Below, one piece after another: positions 43,185 through 54,675 of a stretch of DNA of 64,000 nt. The notes beneath the pieces are model-generated. The model was not told where the DNA came from. It searched no databases and was given only the letters and a program-made list of their open reading frames with translations. Where the stretch lies: assembly GCA_032718865.1 (NCBI GenBank), contig JALUTQ010000038.1:248001-312000 (forward strand), in the 5' to 3' direction. Within the stretch, counting starts at the first letter, position 1; each line of letters begins with the position of its first letter. The DNA is from Tilletia caries. Taxonomy: Eukaryota > Basidiomycota > Exobasidiomycetes > Tilletiales > Tilletiaceae. Position numbers and translations under genes: made by a program.

Positions 43185-46100
43185 TCACGAGACCGAGACG
43201 CCGGTACTCGAGTCAGGTCGGACCTCGTACCGGAGCGAACTTCCACCCGCCAAGAAGATCCGCGCCCGCATCTCCGGCGTCTTCATCCCGTCCGAAGCAC
43301 CAGGGATGCTGTTACCGCTGCTGCCATGGTGGGTCGTCCGCCGCCCGCCGGGGGCCTCGCTCTCGATCCGCGCCGGCGAGCTGGCCGATCGCTCGAGAGG
43401 TAGGCCGCCCAAATCGCTATCGTGCGCCTCCCCACCATCTCCATCGTCATAATCCTCCCCTTCCTCCTCATCCACATTTTCCTCCCCTCCCTCCTCCGCG
43501 TCCTGTTGTACCTGCTGATGCTGCTGCTGCCGAATCCAGCGCACAATAAAGGCCCTCGGCTTCAACGGCGCCGAAATCTTTCGCTTCCGCATCATCTCCA
43601 GCTCCAAACTCAACATGAGCAGATGCTTGTTGTTGCTCATCAGACTCATCCGCACGCCCGAGCCCGACGAGCCCGCCATTTGGGATCCGCCCGCGCCACC
43701 AGGGCTATGCGGACCGCCGGATCCGCCTGCACTGCGGCCTTCACCTGCTGCGACTGCAGCTGCATGCAGAGCGCGAGAACTTGGGCCACTAGATGCGTTC
43801 GAACGGAGCACGACGGGCGGAGGACCGCCGATCGGGAGCGGTCGAGGCGCCATCCGCGGTCGGAAACCAGGCGGGGACGACAGACGACCCGCAGGAGCGA
43901 TCGCCTTCGCCTTCCGCGAAGGCGAAGCTCGCTTCCGACTCGGACTGGGGGTGGGCTGGGGGGGACGCGGCTTGGCGATCGAGCCCGCCGCTTTCCAGAT
44001 ATCGGCTGAGAGCAATCGGGATCGGTTGCGGCCCGGTTGTCCATTGTCGCTGTTGCCATTGCCGGATGAGTGTGAGGATTCCTGCGAGGCACTGACGACC
44101 TTGATCCCATTCCCGCGTCCACGCAGACTCGCAGTGGTCGAATCAGACCGATTGGTCCTAGGTCGACCCCGGCCATTCGAACCGCCCCGAGAATCCGAGT
44201 CCACTTCATCGTCCTCTGGGCCTTCACTCTGCTCCTCTTCCTCCCGCGCGAACCGCGTCGACTCCTCGCCATCACTCTGCGGCGTAGAGACAGGGTTCCC
44301 CTCGCCGCCGCCGCCACGAATACGCCGAGACTCAACAGACGGACGCCTCACGTAGTTCGAGCCACTCTTGGTTCTGCGCACGCCCGAGGCTGAGAGGTGA
44401 GGAAAACCCTCATCGGCCGAGAATCGACGGGGCGAACAAAAGCCTCCGCCCGTGTACAGTCCAACTGCGTGTTGGCTGGGCGGGGAAGGATCGCGCGACC
44501 GTGATCCTCCTGCCTCTTCACCAGCACCAGCACCGTCTCCTCCGAGCGTCAAAGACGCGTGCTGAGCCCGCAAACGACCCATCCGCGGCGAATCTCCGCC
44601 CTCCGGCAGGGACGAACCAGCGCGTTCCTCCTCATGGCTCGACAGCGAGCTCGAATCGGCCGAAAGCTCACTGCTACTCGCAGCACTTCTCGTCCCATTC
44701 GTGCTCAAGCTCGCAGTGCTGCTCGTCGCAGAGCTCCGCGTACTGACGAGACCACCACCACCTGCTGTTGCTGCTGCAGGCGAAGGTCCAGGCGAAGCCG
44801 AAGGAGAAATAGAATCCTTGCTCTTCTTTATGCCCGCGCGCTGTCGACTGCGGAATGCAGAGAAGTTCTGCGGTACAGCTTCCGCCGCAGGTCGGGATGG
44901 CCGGCTCCAGAAAGCAGCCACGAAGGCTGCGGATGTACCAGCCTCTGAAACGGGAGCAGCATGCACTTGCGCTTGTCCGGCAGTCCCTGCGTCCGATGAT
45001 GTCGAACTACTCGATGGAGAGATTTTCCTCGCCGAGCTTTTCGACGAGCTCAAGCCGCTCCATAGCGAGTCCAGCCCTTGCTTCCGCGCCATCAAAAGCT
45101 CAGCAACCTCCTTGCCCTCCGGCACTGAGCCCCGATGCACATTCGGCGGCTCGCGCATGGACGACGAAAGTTTTGACCCTGAGCCGTTTCCCGAAGCGTT
45201 CGGCGGGCCACCGGAGATGTCCATTGGGCCCGATCCTCCGGCGTGCTCGTCAAGGCTGGTTCGAGCAAGTGCCTCCCGCTGCGCTGCAGCAGCGCCAGTG
45301 TCCAAAGAGAGCGTTCGTGAGCGGTTAAAAGGATAGCGATGTCCAGTCCGGAACGTCTGGAGCTGGACGACTGATCCGAGCTCGGTATCAGGGTCGATGG
45401 GCAGGCCTGAAGATCAGGATCAGATCAGAGAGTATGAGCGATGCTTCCCATCTGGACGCATGTTCAGCAGAGAGAGAAAACACCAAGAAACGTACCAAGT
45501 CCAAACACGTAAGCGCCCGGGTCCGAATCGCCTTCCAGCGGACTGACGACACCCCGTCCACCCCACCCAGAATTGAGGGGAGTTCTCGCGGAAGAAGACG
45601 AAGAGGACGACGACATCCGACGCGTGCTCTCCGCAAAGCTCTTCCGGGTCTTCGACAAGCTCAGCCGTTGTCGTTGCGAGTCACCGTGGCCGCCCACAGC
45701 ACCATGCGCAGACGAGCCATCTGAAGACACTTGAGCGCTCATCGTAGGACTCGACGCTCCACCGCTGCCATCGTCGTTCCTGCTGCTCTGGCCCCCATCC
45801 TTCTCCCCAGCACTCACCGCGCCCAACAGCAAATTCGGCAACTTGACCACCAAAGTCCGCAACCCGTTCGTTAACCTGCTCGAATGCGAATACCACCGCT
45901 GATGATGCTGCTGCTCTTGAGCAGAAGAAGAGGAACCCGCCTGCTGCGCACCCGCCTTTTGAGAGGCGGACTCCGCCGACTCGAGCGAATGCGACGTACT
46001 CTTGCCAGATGCGGAAAGGAGACTGGATCCACCACTGCTGCTACTCGTGCTCGTCCGACTCAATCGCGGGGCAGGCATGGTGCTCAGCGCGGCGGAGGGA

Positions 46101-48664
46101 AGGAGAGAGCCCAGCGAGCGCTTGGGCGAGGGTGCGCGCCCATGGTGGTGATGGTATTGATTGACGTCGGCATGTGTGTTGCTGCTGTTTTGTCCATTCC
46201 CATTCGTGTTCGTGGGTGTGTCAGGTGTCCGGCTTCCTACGACCGTAGGCGAGGACGATGGAGAGGAGGACGTCGACGATGACGAGCCGAGGTTGAAGCG
46301 CGACCATAGCCGGCCGCCCATGTGCTGTTGCATATTATAAATCCGCGCAGCATAACTCTCCCGATCGACCCCTTCGTCCCGTCGTCCGCGTCTCCCGCGT
46401 CGAGACTCCTCCCCTTCTGCTTCTTCATCATCGTCATCATCTTCCTCCTCCTCCTCTTCATCGGTAGGAGCATGCGTCAGCCCCATCATCTCCCCCATCG
46501 CTCGAATCGACGACCGCCGTCGCCCGCCACCTCCCCTTCGAGGCTCCGTCCGGGACCGTCGGTCGCCAGAGATACCCTTCGCGCCCCCCACATGCGAATT
46601 CGCGCTCGCGTCCATGGAGTCATAGTCATCCGCCAGCGGACCGAGCCCAAGTCCGCGACTAGGCTCACGCGAAGGAGAGAACACCCGCCGACGGACGAAA
46701 TGCGAGGGCGAGCTTTCCCTCGCTCGAGCTGAGGACGACGATAGTCCGCTGCCGCCGCCGCCGCTTCCGCTCGAGGTGTCGAGGGCTATTATTGCGTTCC
46801 CGCCGTTCCCATTCAGGTTGGCAGCGGTTACTGTGCTCGCGGAGGAGAACGAAAAGGCGGACGTACCAGGTGAGACGGTCTCATTGCCCGGCGACGTTGG
46901 ACCCTCGGCACCACCCCATCCGACCACATTTCCTCTCCCGCTGCTGACCAAAGGTGGTGACTTGCCAGGTGCCGTCGTAGTCGCCGACGATGACCGCTGC
47001 ATTTGCTGCCCTTGAGAAATCGTCGCCGCCGCCGCCGTGTTCATCAAGTTCCCACTGCTCGCACTCTGATACAGTGTCGGCGACCTCAACAATCTTGCCG
47101 ACGCACTGAATGCGTTGATTCCACCGCCATACGTGTCTGAGGAACTCCTGCTACCCGCCATCGTCGTCGGAGCGGCGTGGACCGAGGGATGGACTATGAT
47201 CTCCGCAGGTTTGCTGCTGGTCAGACTGACAAACGAAGCGCCGGTCGTCATCGCAGCCGAAGGTAGGCGTGGTGTGCCAGTACCACTGATACCGCCGACA
47301 AGGGAGCCGTGCTTGCCCTGTAAGAACCGGAGCGGAGACGGGATGGCGGGCGACTGTGGATTGTGCCGTAAATGTTGGGATGAGGTGTTACTTTTGACGC
47401 TCGAAGCGGTGGTGGAGAGATTGCTGTCGGAGGAGACGGAGGTCATACTCGAGCCTGCGCTCAAGCCGGAGAGCGCGCGTGCGGACTTGGGCGGGTGGGA
47501 GGAGAATATACTCGTCCCCGTGGCTGTGGGTGAGCTACTTGAGACCGAGGCTGTAGACTGCTGAGCAATTGAGGGCAGACTGGTATTGCTCAGCCGAGGC
47601 GTGGAAAGCGGTGAGAGCGGCTGAGCCAGACGTTGTTGCCCTGGTACTGCCGAGGTGGAAGACAAGCCTGAGAGCGAGGCGGCAGTGAGCGAGGTCGAAG
47701 ACGGACGCAAGGCGGGAAGAATGGGGGACCGCTCTGCCGAGACTTGACTGGAGGAGGACAAAGAAGAAGCGCTGGATCTGGATTGTCGTACGACTCCGCC
47801 ACCGCCAGTCCCGTCCGCGGAGCGATTGCGCTCCATACACACACACCCTGCCTCCTTCTCCTCCTCGCCGTCGCGGTCGCCGTGACTGTGAGTGCTGGAC
47901 TGGGACATGGGGCCAGATGTGCATTCGGAGGAGCACTCCGATAATCGACTGGTGGACATCGAGGAGGAGGATGCAGTTGTTGCTGATGATTCCTGGGAGG
48001 TTGAGAGTGGTGCGAGGAGGACGCCGAGGGGACTGTGGGGTGATATAGAGTAGGATAATGTGCGTGGCTTTGTTGTGGTGCGAGATGATGGTCCGGTTCG
48101 CCGACGTGCGGTAGATTGCCGGCGCGAGTGGATGGAGGGGGCGGAGAGTGATGAATTCGACGAGGCTGGCACACTTGCGGCATTGTCATGGATGGTATAC
48201 TTGGCGCAGACGCTACTATTTGCATCGTTATCCTCATCATCGTCTTCATCACGGTGATAATCGCCCAGGTCGGTGTCGTGATGGTGATGCTCATCGGCTT
48301 CTTCTTCGTCGTCGTCGTCTGGAAAGAGGGGACGGAATGCGAATCTGGATCGGTCTTCGGAGGAAGACGAAAGCGAGGGTGCTGTTGGCGACATGGCAAA
48401 GGGAAGGATGTCTGAGGTGGATGCAGATGGCTTTCTGGGTGCTTTAAAGATAATGCTGCTGCTGCTGCTGCTGCTGCTACCGTTACCCGCGCCGAATGCT
48501 GCTGCGGCGCGAGAGCGTGACCGAGAGCGGGAGTGGGAGTGGGAGTGGGAGCGGGAACGGGAGCGAGTGTGCTGGTGCATATCGTAGGAGTGATCGGGTG
48601 GCGGCCAAGGGGAACAGGGGGAAGAGGATGCCGATGAGAACGGGACTGTTTGGTTGGGATCCAT
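43185..48664 (-). CDS. Very large Ser-rich protein, unknown function
   Basis: Two exons: 48664-45496 and 45406-43185, joined across a GTACGT…TTCAG intron in frame (YVFGL|GLPIDPDTEL). The start chosen is the ATG of MDPNQTVPFSSAS with AAG before it; a GTG-started extension to 48763 is open. About 1,800 aa, mostly Ser/Ala/Gly-rich disorder. It has an RS/HS-repeat (RSRSHSHSHSRSR) near the N-terminus, acidic runs, poly-Ser, and a few ordered islands: SVVQLQTFRTGHRYPFNRSR, NKHLLMLSLELEMMRKRK then PLKPRAFIVRWIRQ, and the C-terminal RARIFLAGGSSLRYEVRP. These islands probably carry the function. It resembles fungal regulatory or scaffold proteins; no family assigned. Confidence 0.7.
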
Positions 48665-48769
48665 CTTAAGGGGAGGATTGAATGAAGGATACGGGCGGTA
48701 GGAGACCAGGGGACGGGCGGTGGCACGGCCTTCTTCGCTATGAGCTGCGAAGTTCCTATCCACAGCCGC

Positions 48770-49383
48770 GTGAGATGAGGTGTGGGTGCCTGAGGAAGTG
48801 ATGAGGAAGTGGAAAAGTGGACCCTTGGCCCTTGGTTTCCTTTGAGAGAAGTCCGGGATGAGAGACCGAAGGTGTTCCGGGGCTATGGCCTAACGTTGCT
48901 CCGAGATGAAGAGATCGAGACCACCTGTGAGCGGCGAGCGCAGTGAGAGGATTGAGTGAGTCAGTTGAGTGCGTGAGTAAGTGAGTAGTGTATGGACGCG
49001 TGGTAAACAGGGGAGACGTACGCGTTCGTGTCGTGCGTGACTCGTGTCGCGTTCCGGCGTGGCAATCGCTGAATCCGATGGCCAACTTCAATCGCTGGAC
49101 GAGGATGCGCACGACAAAGATGAGGGCAGCCTCCGTCTCGACTTCAAAGGCAGTGATGAGGGATACGGGATGAGAGATCGTCGTCGTTGCTGCGGAATCA
49201 GGCGACGAGGTCCTCAAACACAGAAACAACAGCTGAATAGCGATGACCAAAGTCGTCTCCCTCGTCCCGCACTCACTCGTTCACCACTCACTCACTCAGG
49301 AATCGGCGGGTGCCAGTCAGCTCACCTGCCTGATGCCTCCATATGTAATTATTCGTCTCCAAAGCCATGGATTCAGTAAATTA
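48770..49383. promoter_or_regulatory. Upstream region of the Ser-rich gene
   Basis: No gene. GTGAGT- and TGAGTGAG-rich stretches (48950-48985) and CACTCACT repeats (49270-49300) are seen. A 5'-UTR intron is possible. Confidence 0.3.
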
Positions 49384-49902
49384 GAGGGGTTTGCAATATA
49401 GATGAGACAATTAATTTTATCTGGATTGCCGGAGGCGTAGATTGTTTATTTTTTGGTCGCACCTCGCGAGTTTATTTTCTGAAAATCTCCACACCCGCCC
49501 TATCCGTTCCAGCTCGACGCGATCCAGCACCTCGCCCCGTTTCCGGGCGTGTCGCGATTCTCACTCAACACCGTTAGGCACCTCACTTGCTCGCTCCAGA
49601 GAGAGAGGTGAGAACAGAAGAGATCGAGCGTGCCTATAATGGACTTGGGCCGAAAATCAATCAATGAGTGAAGCTCGTAGATCGGACGAAGCCTGACTGA
49701 CAAGCACCAAGCAGAGCCAGGGCGGGGCTGCCGCTGCTTCCATCTCATGGCGGAGAAACTGCCGCGTGGTGGGTGCGCGCCGCGCGGGTGGGCTGCGCGC
49801 AAAAGAAAAATGAATTATCTGGAACGAACTTCTCTGGAAAAATAATTCCCAGCCCGGCAATCCAGATAAAATTAATTGTCTCATCTATATTGCAAAGCAC
49901 TC
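49384..49902. mobile_element. MITE-2, TA-flanked (519 bp), long perfect TIRs
   Basis: The ends GAGGGGTTTGCAATATAG and GAGTGCTTTGCAATATAG (reverse complement) continue as identical AT-rich arms (TTTGC…GATTGCCGG, 43 bp without mismatch). TA at 49382-49383 and 49903-49904 is the apparent TSD, as for Tc1/mariner-type MITEs. The GC-rich interior has no supported ORF. Confidence 0.8.
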
Positions 49903-49979
49903 TAAGCGTCATGTCTCCCAGCTGAATAAAGCTCCACCCCTCCACCATTTGTCTTACCCGTACACCGCCAACCTTTTTA

Positions 49980-50570
49980 AATGGTCTAGGGAGGGTGGCG
50001 AGCCTGAGAGGGTCTGAAGACTGTCAGTGAGCGGTGTCTGAAGTCTTCTAGGCCCTTTTTCAAAAGAGTCTCTATAGTATTTTGCCAAAATAATCTTCAG
50101 ACCCTCCCTGAGAGGGTCATGAGAGTGTCCTGCACATGGGAAGGTCCTCAAACCTTCCAAGGCGGAGGATCGTGGGACTCTCCTAAGCAAATGAGGATCC
50201 TAATATGGTCCAGATGAAGACCCACAGGGACCACTCAACTCTAAGAAGCCCCAGAACGGCGCGATTCACCTGCTGCCGCGTCGTGGAGATGTTGAGTGTG
50301 TTGTGGGTGCAGTATATATTGTCACAGTGGGAGTTACAGCATTGTGAGAAGGTCACGATAGCGCAGTGGTTAGAGGGTCTGATGCGAGAATGCAAGGTCT
50401 CGTGTTCGATCCCCGATTCAGTCAAGAAATATTTTTTAAACAATTTTGTCTCGTATGACCACCTCCCAGGATATTTCGGGTCAGAGGGTCTCAGTCGCGG
50501 GCAGGAGTGGCTACATGGAGGGTCCATCTGTGAGACCCTCTCACGATATTTATGTGAAGGGTCCCGATGT
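49980..50570. repeat. AGGGTC-word block interrupting the GH92 gene
   Basis: At least ten copies of AGGGTCT/AGACCCT-type words (GAGAGGGTCTGAAG, CAGACCCTCCCTGAGAGGGT, GAGACCCTCTCACG). It begins where GH92 coding sequence stops (about 50570). Ends and TSD could not be set. It encloses a tRNA-derived unit. Confidence 0.6.
50350..50440 (+). ncRNA. tRNA-derived SINE-like unit
   Basis: An A box TAGCGCAGTGG (50359-50369) and a B box GTGTTCGATCC (50402-50412) stand 32 nt apart, the layout of an internal RNA polymerase III promoter, followed by a T-run (50431-50436). The acceptor and anticodon stems do not pair, so it is not a functional tRNA; a SINE head is the likely origin. Confidence 0.6.
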
Positions 50571-52073
50571 AGTCGGAAATGACGTTCAGACCATTGTCGC
50601 CGCCTTGGGTGAGACCTGTGGAAGATTTGGAAAATGAGGAGAAGGAACGAGGTGATGAGCGCAAGTGCTTGAGAAGACGTGTAAGCTTGGACCCGGGCGA
50701 GGAATTCAGGGACGCACCTGGGACCATATTGGCGCGGCACTCGGGGACAAATCCGGTTGCAGAGGCACCGTCGATGTAGTTGTCAACGATGTTGCGGAAG
50801 TCGTCCGGAGATGTGAGGGAGAGGAAAGTGAACTCGGTACGGAAGGTGTCCCCTGATTAGATTGAAAGAAACGTCAACAAGATGCTGTAATTCAGGCTGA
50901 ACATGGCAAGGAACATCATACGCACAAGTACAGTACAGTCCATCAAAGTACGATCTGTGAGTGTGCGGAAAGCGCGGCCAGTGAAAGAGTGTAATCAGCA
51001 TAGGTACCAGACGAGATGAGGGAGCGATTTTGCCGAGGCAAGCGTCTTATGGTCGAACGTGTACCGCTGCAGGCCCGCCTGACGTGTCGTGGTGGTCTCC
51101 ATCGTGATCGAGTTGTTGAGGGTGGTCGTGAAGTAGCCGGGGCAGGCAGCGTCTTTGTTCTTGGCTCGGATAATCTTGCGAGCCTCTACGGTGGTGGGGC
51201 ACTTGTAGAAGTCATCTCCGGGGCAGACGACGGGCATGACGCCGAAGATGCCACCACTGCCGTCGCCGGAGCCAGTGCCAGAGTCGTGAATGGCGCCCAG
51301 ACTGCGAGGAGCATTGATGTCGTCCTGGTAACCTGCCGGGGTCTGCTCAAGGCGTTTTTGTGCAGATGTCAGTCGTGGTGGACATGCATGCCCATCTTGA
51401 TCTCATTATAAGCTCACGTATGTGTCGGTGAGATCGATGCCTGCAGGGAGCGACGTGATGTCAGTTTTCTTGATCTAGTAGCATGGCGATGTTCTTCGAC
51501 GGTGACTGAATGCTCACCCATACTTGCCATACCGAAAGGGATGGAAGCTCCGGGGCAGACATTGCCTGGAATGAGGAGGTAAAGCGAGTCAGAATACTTA
51601 TATATGGAAACGCTTTCATTTTCTCAAAAGGCCGCACCCGGGTCGCCGGTAGCTTCAGTACCGAGAAATGGATTGACCTTTGGAAGGAAGCAACTGATCA
51701 GCCTCAGCTTCCGGCCCCTTCCCACGACGTCCGCTTTCGAAAAAAACTCACCAGCCCAGCGTAGTCAAACTGCGTGACCGAGACGTTCTGAGCATCCGCC
51801 CGCCAGCGCTTGAATGCATCATCCAAGAGACCATCCATGCGGTCTGCATCGACAACGCGGCTGCCCCACTTTCGCAAGGCCCGGGCAGCTGTAGTTGCCG
51901 TGCCATGCTTCTTCGTCGTCTTGCGAATGACGGGTAGAGGTGGATTCGCGGGCGAAGGGGACCTGGGAGGCAGTGGTGACGTGTAAGCCTTTGGCAGATG
52001 CTGCGATGGCAAGGAGGAGGAAGGTGACTGTGACGCTGGCGAAGAGGAGCTTGCGACCCTGGGAACAGAACAT
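50566..52073 (-). pseudogene. GH92 alpha-1,2-mannosidase, 3' part missing
   Basis: The start MFCSQGRKLLFASVTVTFLL at 52073 looks like a signal peptide; the frame linking it to the next segment (…RKWGSRVVDADRMDGLLDDA) needs a further splice. From 51752 the exons join in phase: QFDYAGL|VNPFLGTEATGDPG|NVCPGASIPFGMASM|GIDLTDTY|TPAGYQDD. Next come FGVMPVVCPGDDF and CPGYFTTTLNNSITMETTTT then RQAGLQRYTFD (exon 51342-51008), DTFRTEFTFLSLTSPDDFRN (50852-50718) and GLTQGGDNGLNVISDYI (50615-50566). These are the characteristic GH92 blocks (exo-acting mannosidases needing calcium, usually secreted). The catalytic C-terminal half is absent: the gene runs into the AGGGTC repeat. The junction at about 51008/50852 is out of phase, so a small exon or a frameshift is likely there. 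Confidence 0.75.
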
Positions 52074-52261
52074 TGTCGGACAAGAACCTCGGGACGGGTC
52101 AAATTAGCCTTGGGGATGTACAGAGGAGGAGGAGCAAGAGAGGAGGATGGAGGAAGGAACTGAGAAACGTCGAGACGGGTGAGAGTAGAACAAAGGTCAG
52201 CAGTCAGCCAAGTCCTTTTTATTGAGGTCAAAAAAGTATCCCCTGCATTGCAAAGATAGCC

Positions 52262-52510
52262 AACAACCTTGGGAACTCACCGAGCAGCATCGTTTCGAAT
52301 GAACTGACGGAAAATCTCGACTCGGACATCGAAGGGAATGACGAAAGGGATGTTGTTGAGAACCCCAAGTCGGGTGAGAGGAACGCCATCATGCTCGCCG
52401 TTATGCGACCCGCCGAACCCGACCGGGGCTGGTTCCGGAGTCGGTGCCAGAGCGGCAGATTGCGAGCGGGCTCCATGCTCTCGTTCAAGCGCCGACCATA
52501 CCGAGGACGG
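52262..52510 (-). pseudogene. HECT E3-ligase-like fragment
   Basis: One exon-sized minus frame reads GVPLTRLGVLNNIPFVIPFD then VRVEIFRQFIRNDAAR, ending at a GTGAGT donor (about 52280). The IPFVIPF..RV.IFR.(F/L)I..D pattern resembles the entry to the HECT domain of Hul5/UBE3C-type ligases. No following HECT exon is found; GH92 sequence begins 200 bp downstream on the same strand. It is probably a fragment, possibly a chance resemblance. Confidence 0.35.
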
Positions 52511-52544
52511 AGGCGACAGTGAGCTTCGTGGCGACGGGGATGAA

Positions 52545-52790
52545 GGTGAAAACGAAGGGTGAATGAAGAGAGAGGAGGAAAAAGAGTGGTGAGCTGTGAG
52601 GATACAGAGAGAAGGGCATTAGCAGTCAAAGGATAGGAGGAGAGAGCTGTGAGGATGAAACGAGAAGGGTCGATGAGGGGTTAGACGGAGGAGAAAGAAG
52701 GTGAAAACGAAGGGCGGATGAGGGTTAAGGAGGAAAGAGAATGGAAAGCTGTGAGGATAAAAAGAGGAGGGTTACAACAGTCGAAGGACG
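52545..52790. repeat. Imperfect tandem duplication of about 150 bp
   Basis: GAAGGTGAAAACGAAGGG … AGCTGTGAGGATA.A.AGAG occurs at about 52545-52620 and 52697-52775. Confidence 0.6.
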
Positions 52791-52869
52791 TGCCCTCATT
52801 CATACCTTCAACTTGAGGAACACGCAGTAAGATCGCAGATCGCCGAGCAGATCCTAAATTCATCACTGT

Positions 52870-53220
52870 GGCGTGTGGTCATGCTTCGAACATGCTGGAG
52901 CCGGAGCCTGAGCTCTCTAGTCCTCCTCAACTTCATCAACGCCTTGAGCGCTTGAGCACCTTACCCAGAGTTCCATCCTAGAATTTTCCCACTCCGGATC
53001 CCAATGCTCATTCATACTTCATACACGGCTAATCTGCGCTGGCTCGTCCTGATCGTAGCCCGCAGGAACTGTTTGTCTCATGGTCAGGCGAAAGCACATC
53101 CAGTGAGGTGATGGATACGAGGGTGCCATTGAATGCAGCTTGATTGTGATTTGGCGACACGATGTCTAACCTGAAGGAGATGGAAGTGACACCCTAGTGA
53201 CTAGTCAGAAAGACCGCGCA
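52870..53220. other. Intergenic, no supported gene
   Basis: No ORF above background and no clear repeat. Confidence 0.4.
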
Positions 53221-53222
53221 CA

Positions 53223-54039
53223 TTAAACAGTGCTGTGGGTATCCCTGAGCTGGAGGAGTGTTCGGCCTGCAGCCGCTGCACGCTGATCATTGCGGGTCTA
53301 GGAGAAGAAATTGAGATGGGTCAGCATTGTGTGTGATTAGATTATGGCATCGGACCGGACCGAGGGCCGCTCGAAGGCAGGCTAGGGCCGCTCGAAGGCA
53401 GGCTAGGGCCGCTCGAAGGCAGGCAAGGGCCGCTCGAAGGCAGGCGAGGGAGAGAGGGGAATAAACTGAAAATGAACTTACCTCCTCGTACCGACGGACC
53501 AGCGCGTTGAACGACCGGACGCGCCTTTTCTTGTTGGGGTTATGGGGAAGCGGAGGGGGGGCGACAGGCGCAGGCAAAGCAGACCGAGGTGGGCTGGGTC
53601 TGACGTTGATTTGCATTGACGAGGAAGGTACGATGTTGACATTGACATGCAGTCGTCCGGCAAAGTCGGCAACAATGTCGGAAGGCTGGCAATGGTAAGA
53701 ATGAGCAAGCTCAGCCTTGAGGGCGTCGATCCGAAGGCAGTCGCATACTGCGGAGGCCTCGTCAGAAAAGGCGTCCAAGTCGATCCACGAAGACTCCCAA
53801 AGCACGCGCGCCTGGGTTTTTCCAGTGTTGGGGTTCTTGCGGGTGTCGACGATTCTGCGTATGTCCCAGCTATGATCCTCGTCGTCCGATGTAGGGACGA
53901 CTGTCTGGACCGCGGAACGAGAGGGGCGATTGGCGCGAGGTGGACGATTGGCGGAGCGGAGGACTGGGTTCTGGCTCGCCGGCTTGGATGTGGGTGTGGA
54001 CGTCTTCTTGGGGGTGGTCTTCTTGGGTGCGGGAGCCAT
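53223..54039 (-). CDS. Chromodomain-like small nuclear protein
   Basis: Exons 54039-53482 and 53297-53223 join at RRYEE|TRNDQR to give 210 aa. The N-terminus is Lys/Pro/Thr-rich (MAPAPKKTTPKKTSTP). A segment DEDHSWDIRRIVDTRKNPNT then GKTQARVLWESSWIDLDAF resembles the chromodomain pattern (acidic start, …I.D.R.NP.TG…YLV.W…W), but the aromatic cage is incomplete (ARVLWESSW). The C-terminal half is Pro-rich with a KKRRVRSF basic patch. A chromatin role is inferred only. The intron contains a 21-22-bp minisatellite. A longer start at 54135 is possible. Confidence 0.55.
53362..53450. repeat. Minisatellite, four copies of 21-22 bp
   Basis: AGGGCCGCTCGAAGGCAGGC repeated head to tail four times, within the intron of the chromodomain-like gene. 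Confidence 0.9.
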
Positions 54040-54675
54040 TGGCGACGAGGATGATAGAGTAGCGTTGGGGGTATAGGAGAAGTGAGCGGAAGAGGGACAA
54101 GGGAGGTCGATGGAGGGCGGCGCCAGGATGTGCAACGAGGAAGGACGGTATTATATACTCATTACTCACCATACGGATCGCCGGTCGGGTACGGCGGCAA
54201 ACCAATGGCTCTGTCTGATGATGAGGGCAGGAGGGGGAGTGAAACGAAGCGAGCAGATCAAGACCGTGGCAGGGAAGGAAAAGTCAAGTGTCAACACTTT
54301 ACAGTAATCAGAGAATCGACAGGTGTAGCGAAACAGAGCGGACAGCTGGAAAGATTTGGCAATGAAAGAGAGGTCAACGGCAATCATGAATCAGAGACTA
54401 GACAACGGGGAGGATGTAAAAGAGCGCGGGCAGGCAGGAGGGACCGGCAGAATGAGGAGCTCAGCGACAAGCATGCATCCGAGACTCAAGTGGATGGGTG
54501 GGGGTGTAGGGGGCGGACAGGAACGGCGACACAGAGGAGTGGACGGGAAGTGCTTGCGTTGGACCTAATGTGAGTAGAATCTATCTGTCCAGTCTTGTCA
54601 AACCAACATCCTTGCTTCCCAGAGGTTGAAACAGTGAGCCTAGTGTGTGACGCGAAGAAACGGAAGGAGGGACCA

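Noticed and set aside
50350..50424. A functional tRNA gene
   Set aside because: A and B boxes are good, but the acceptor and anticodon arms do not pair; better explained as a SINE-like unit.
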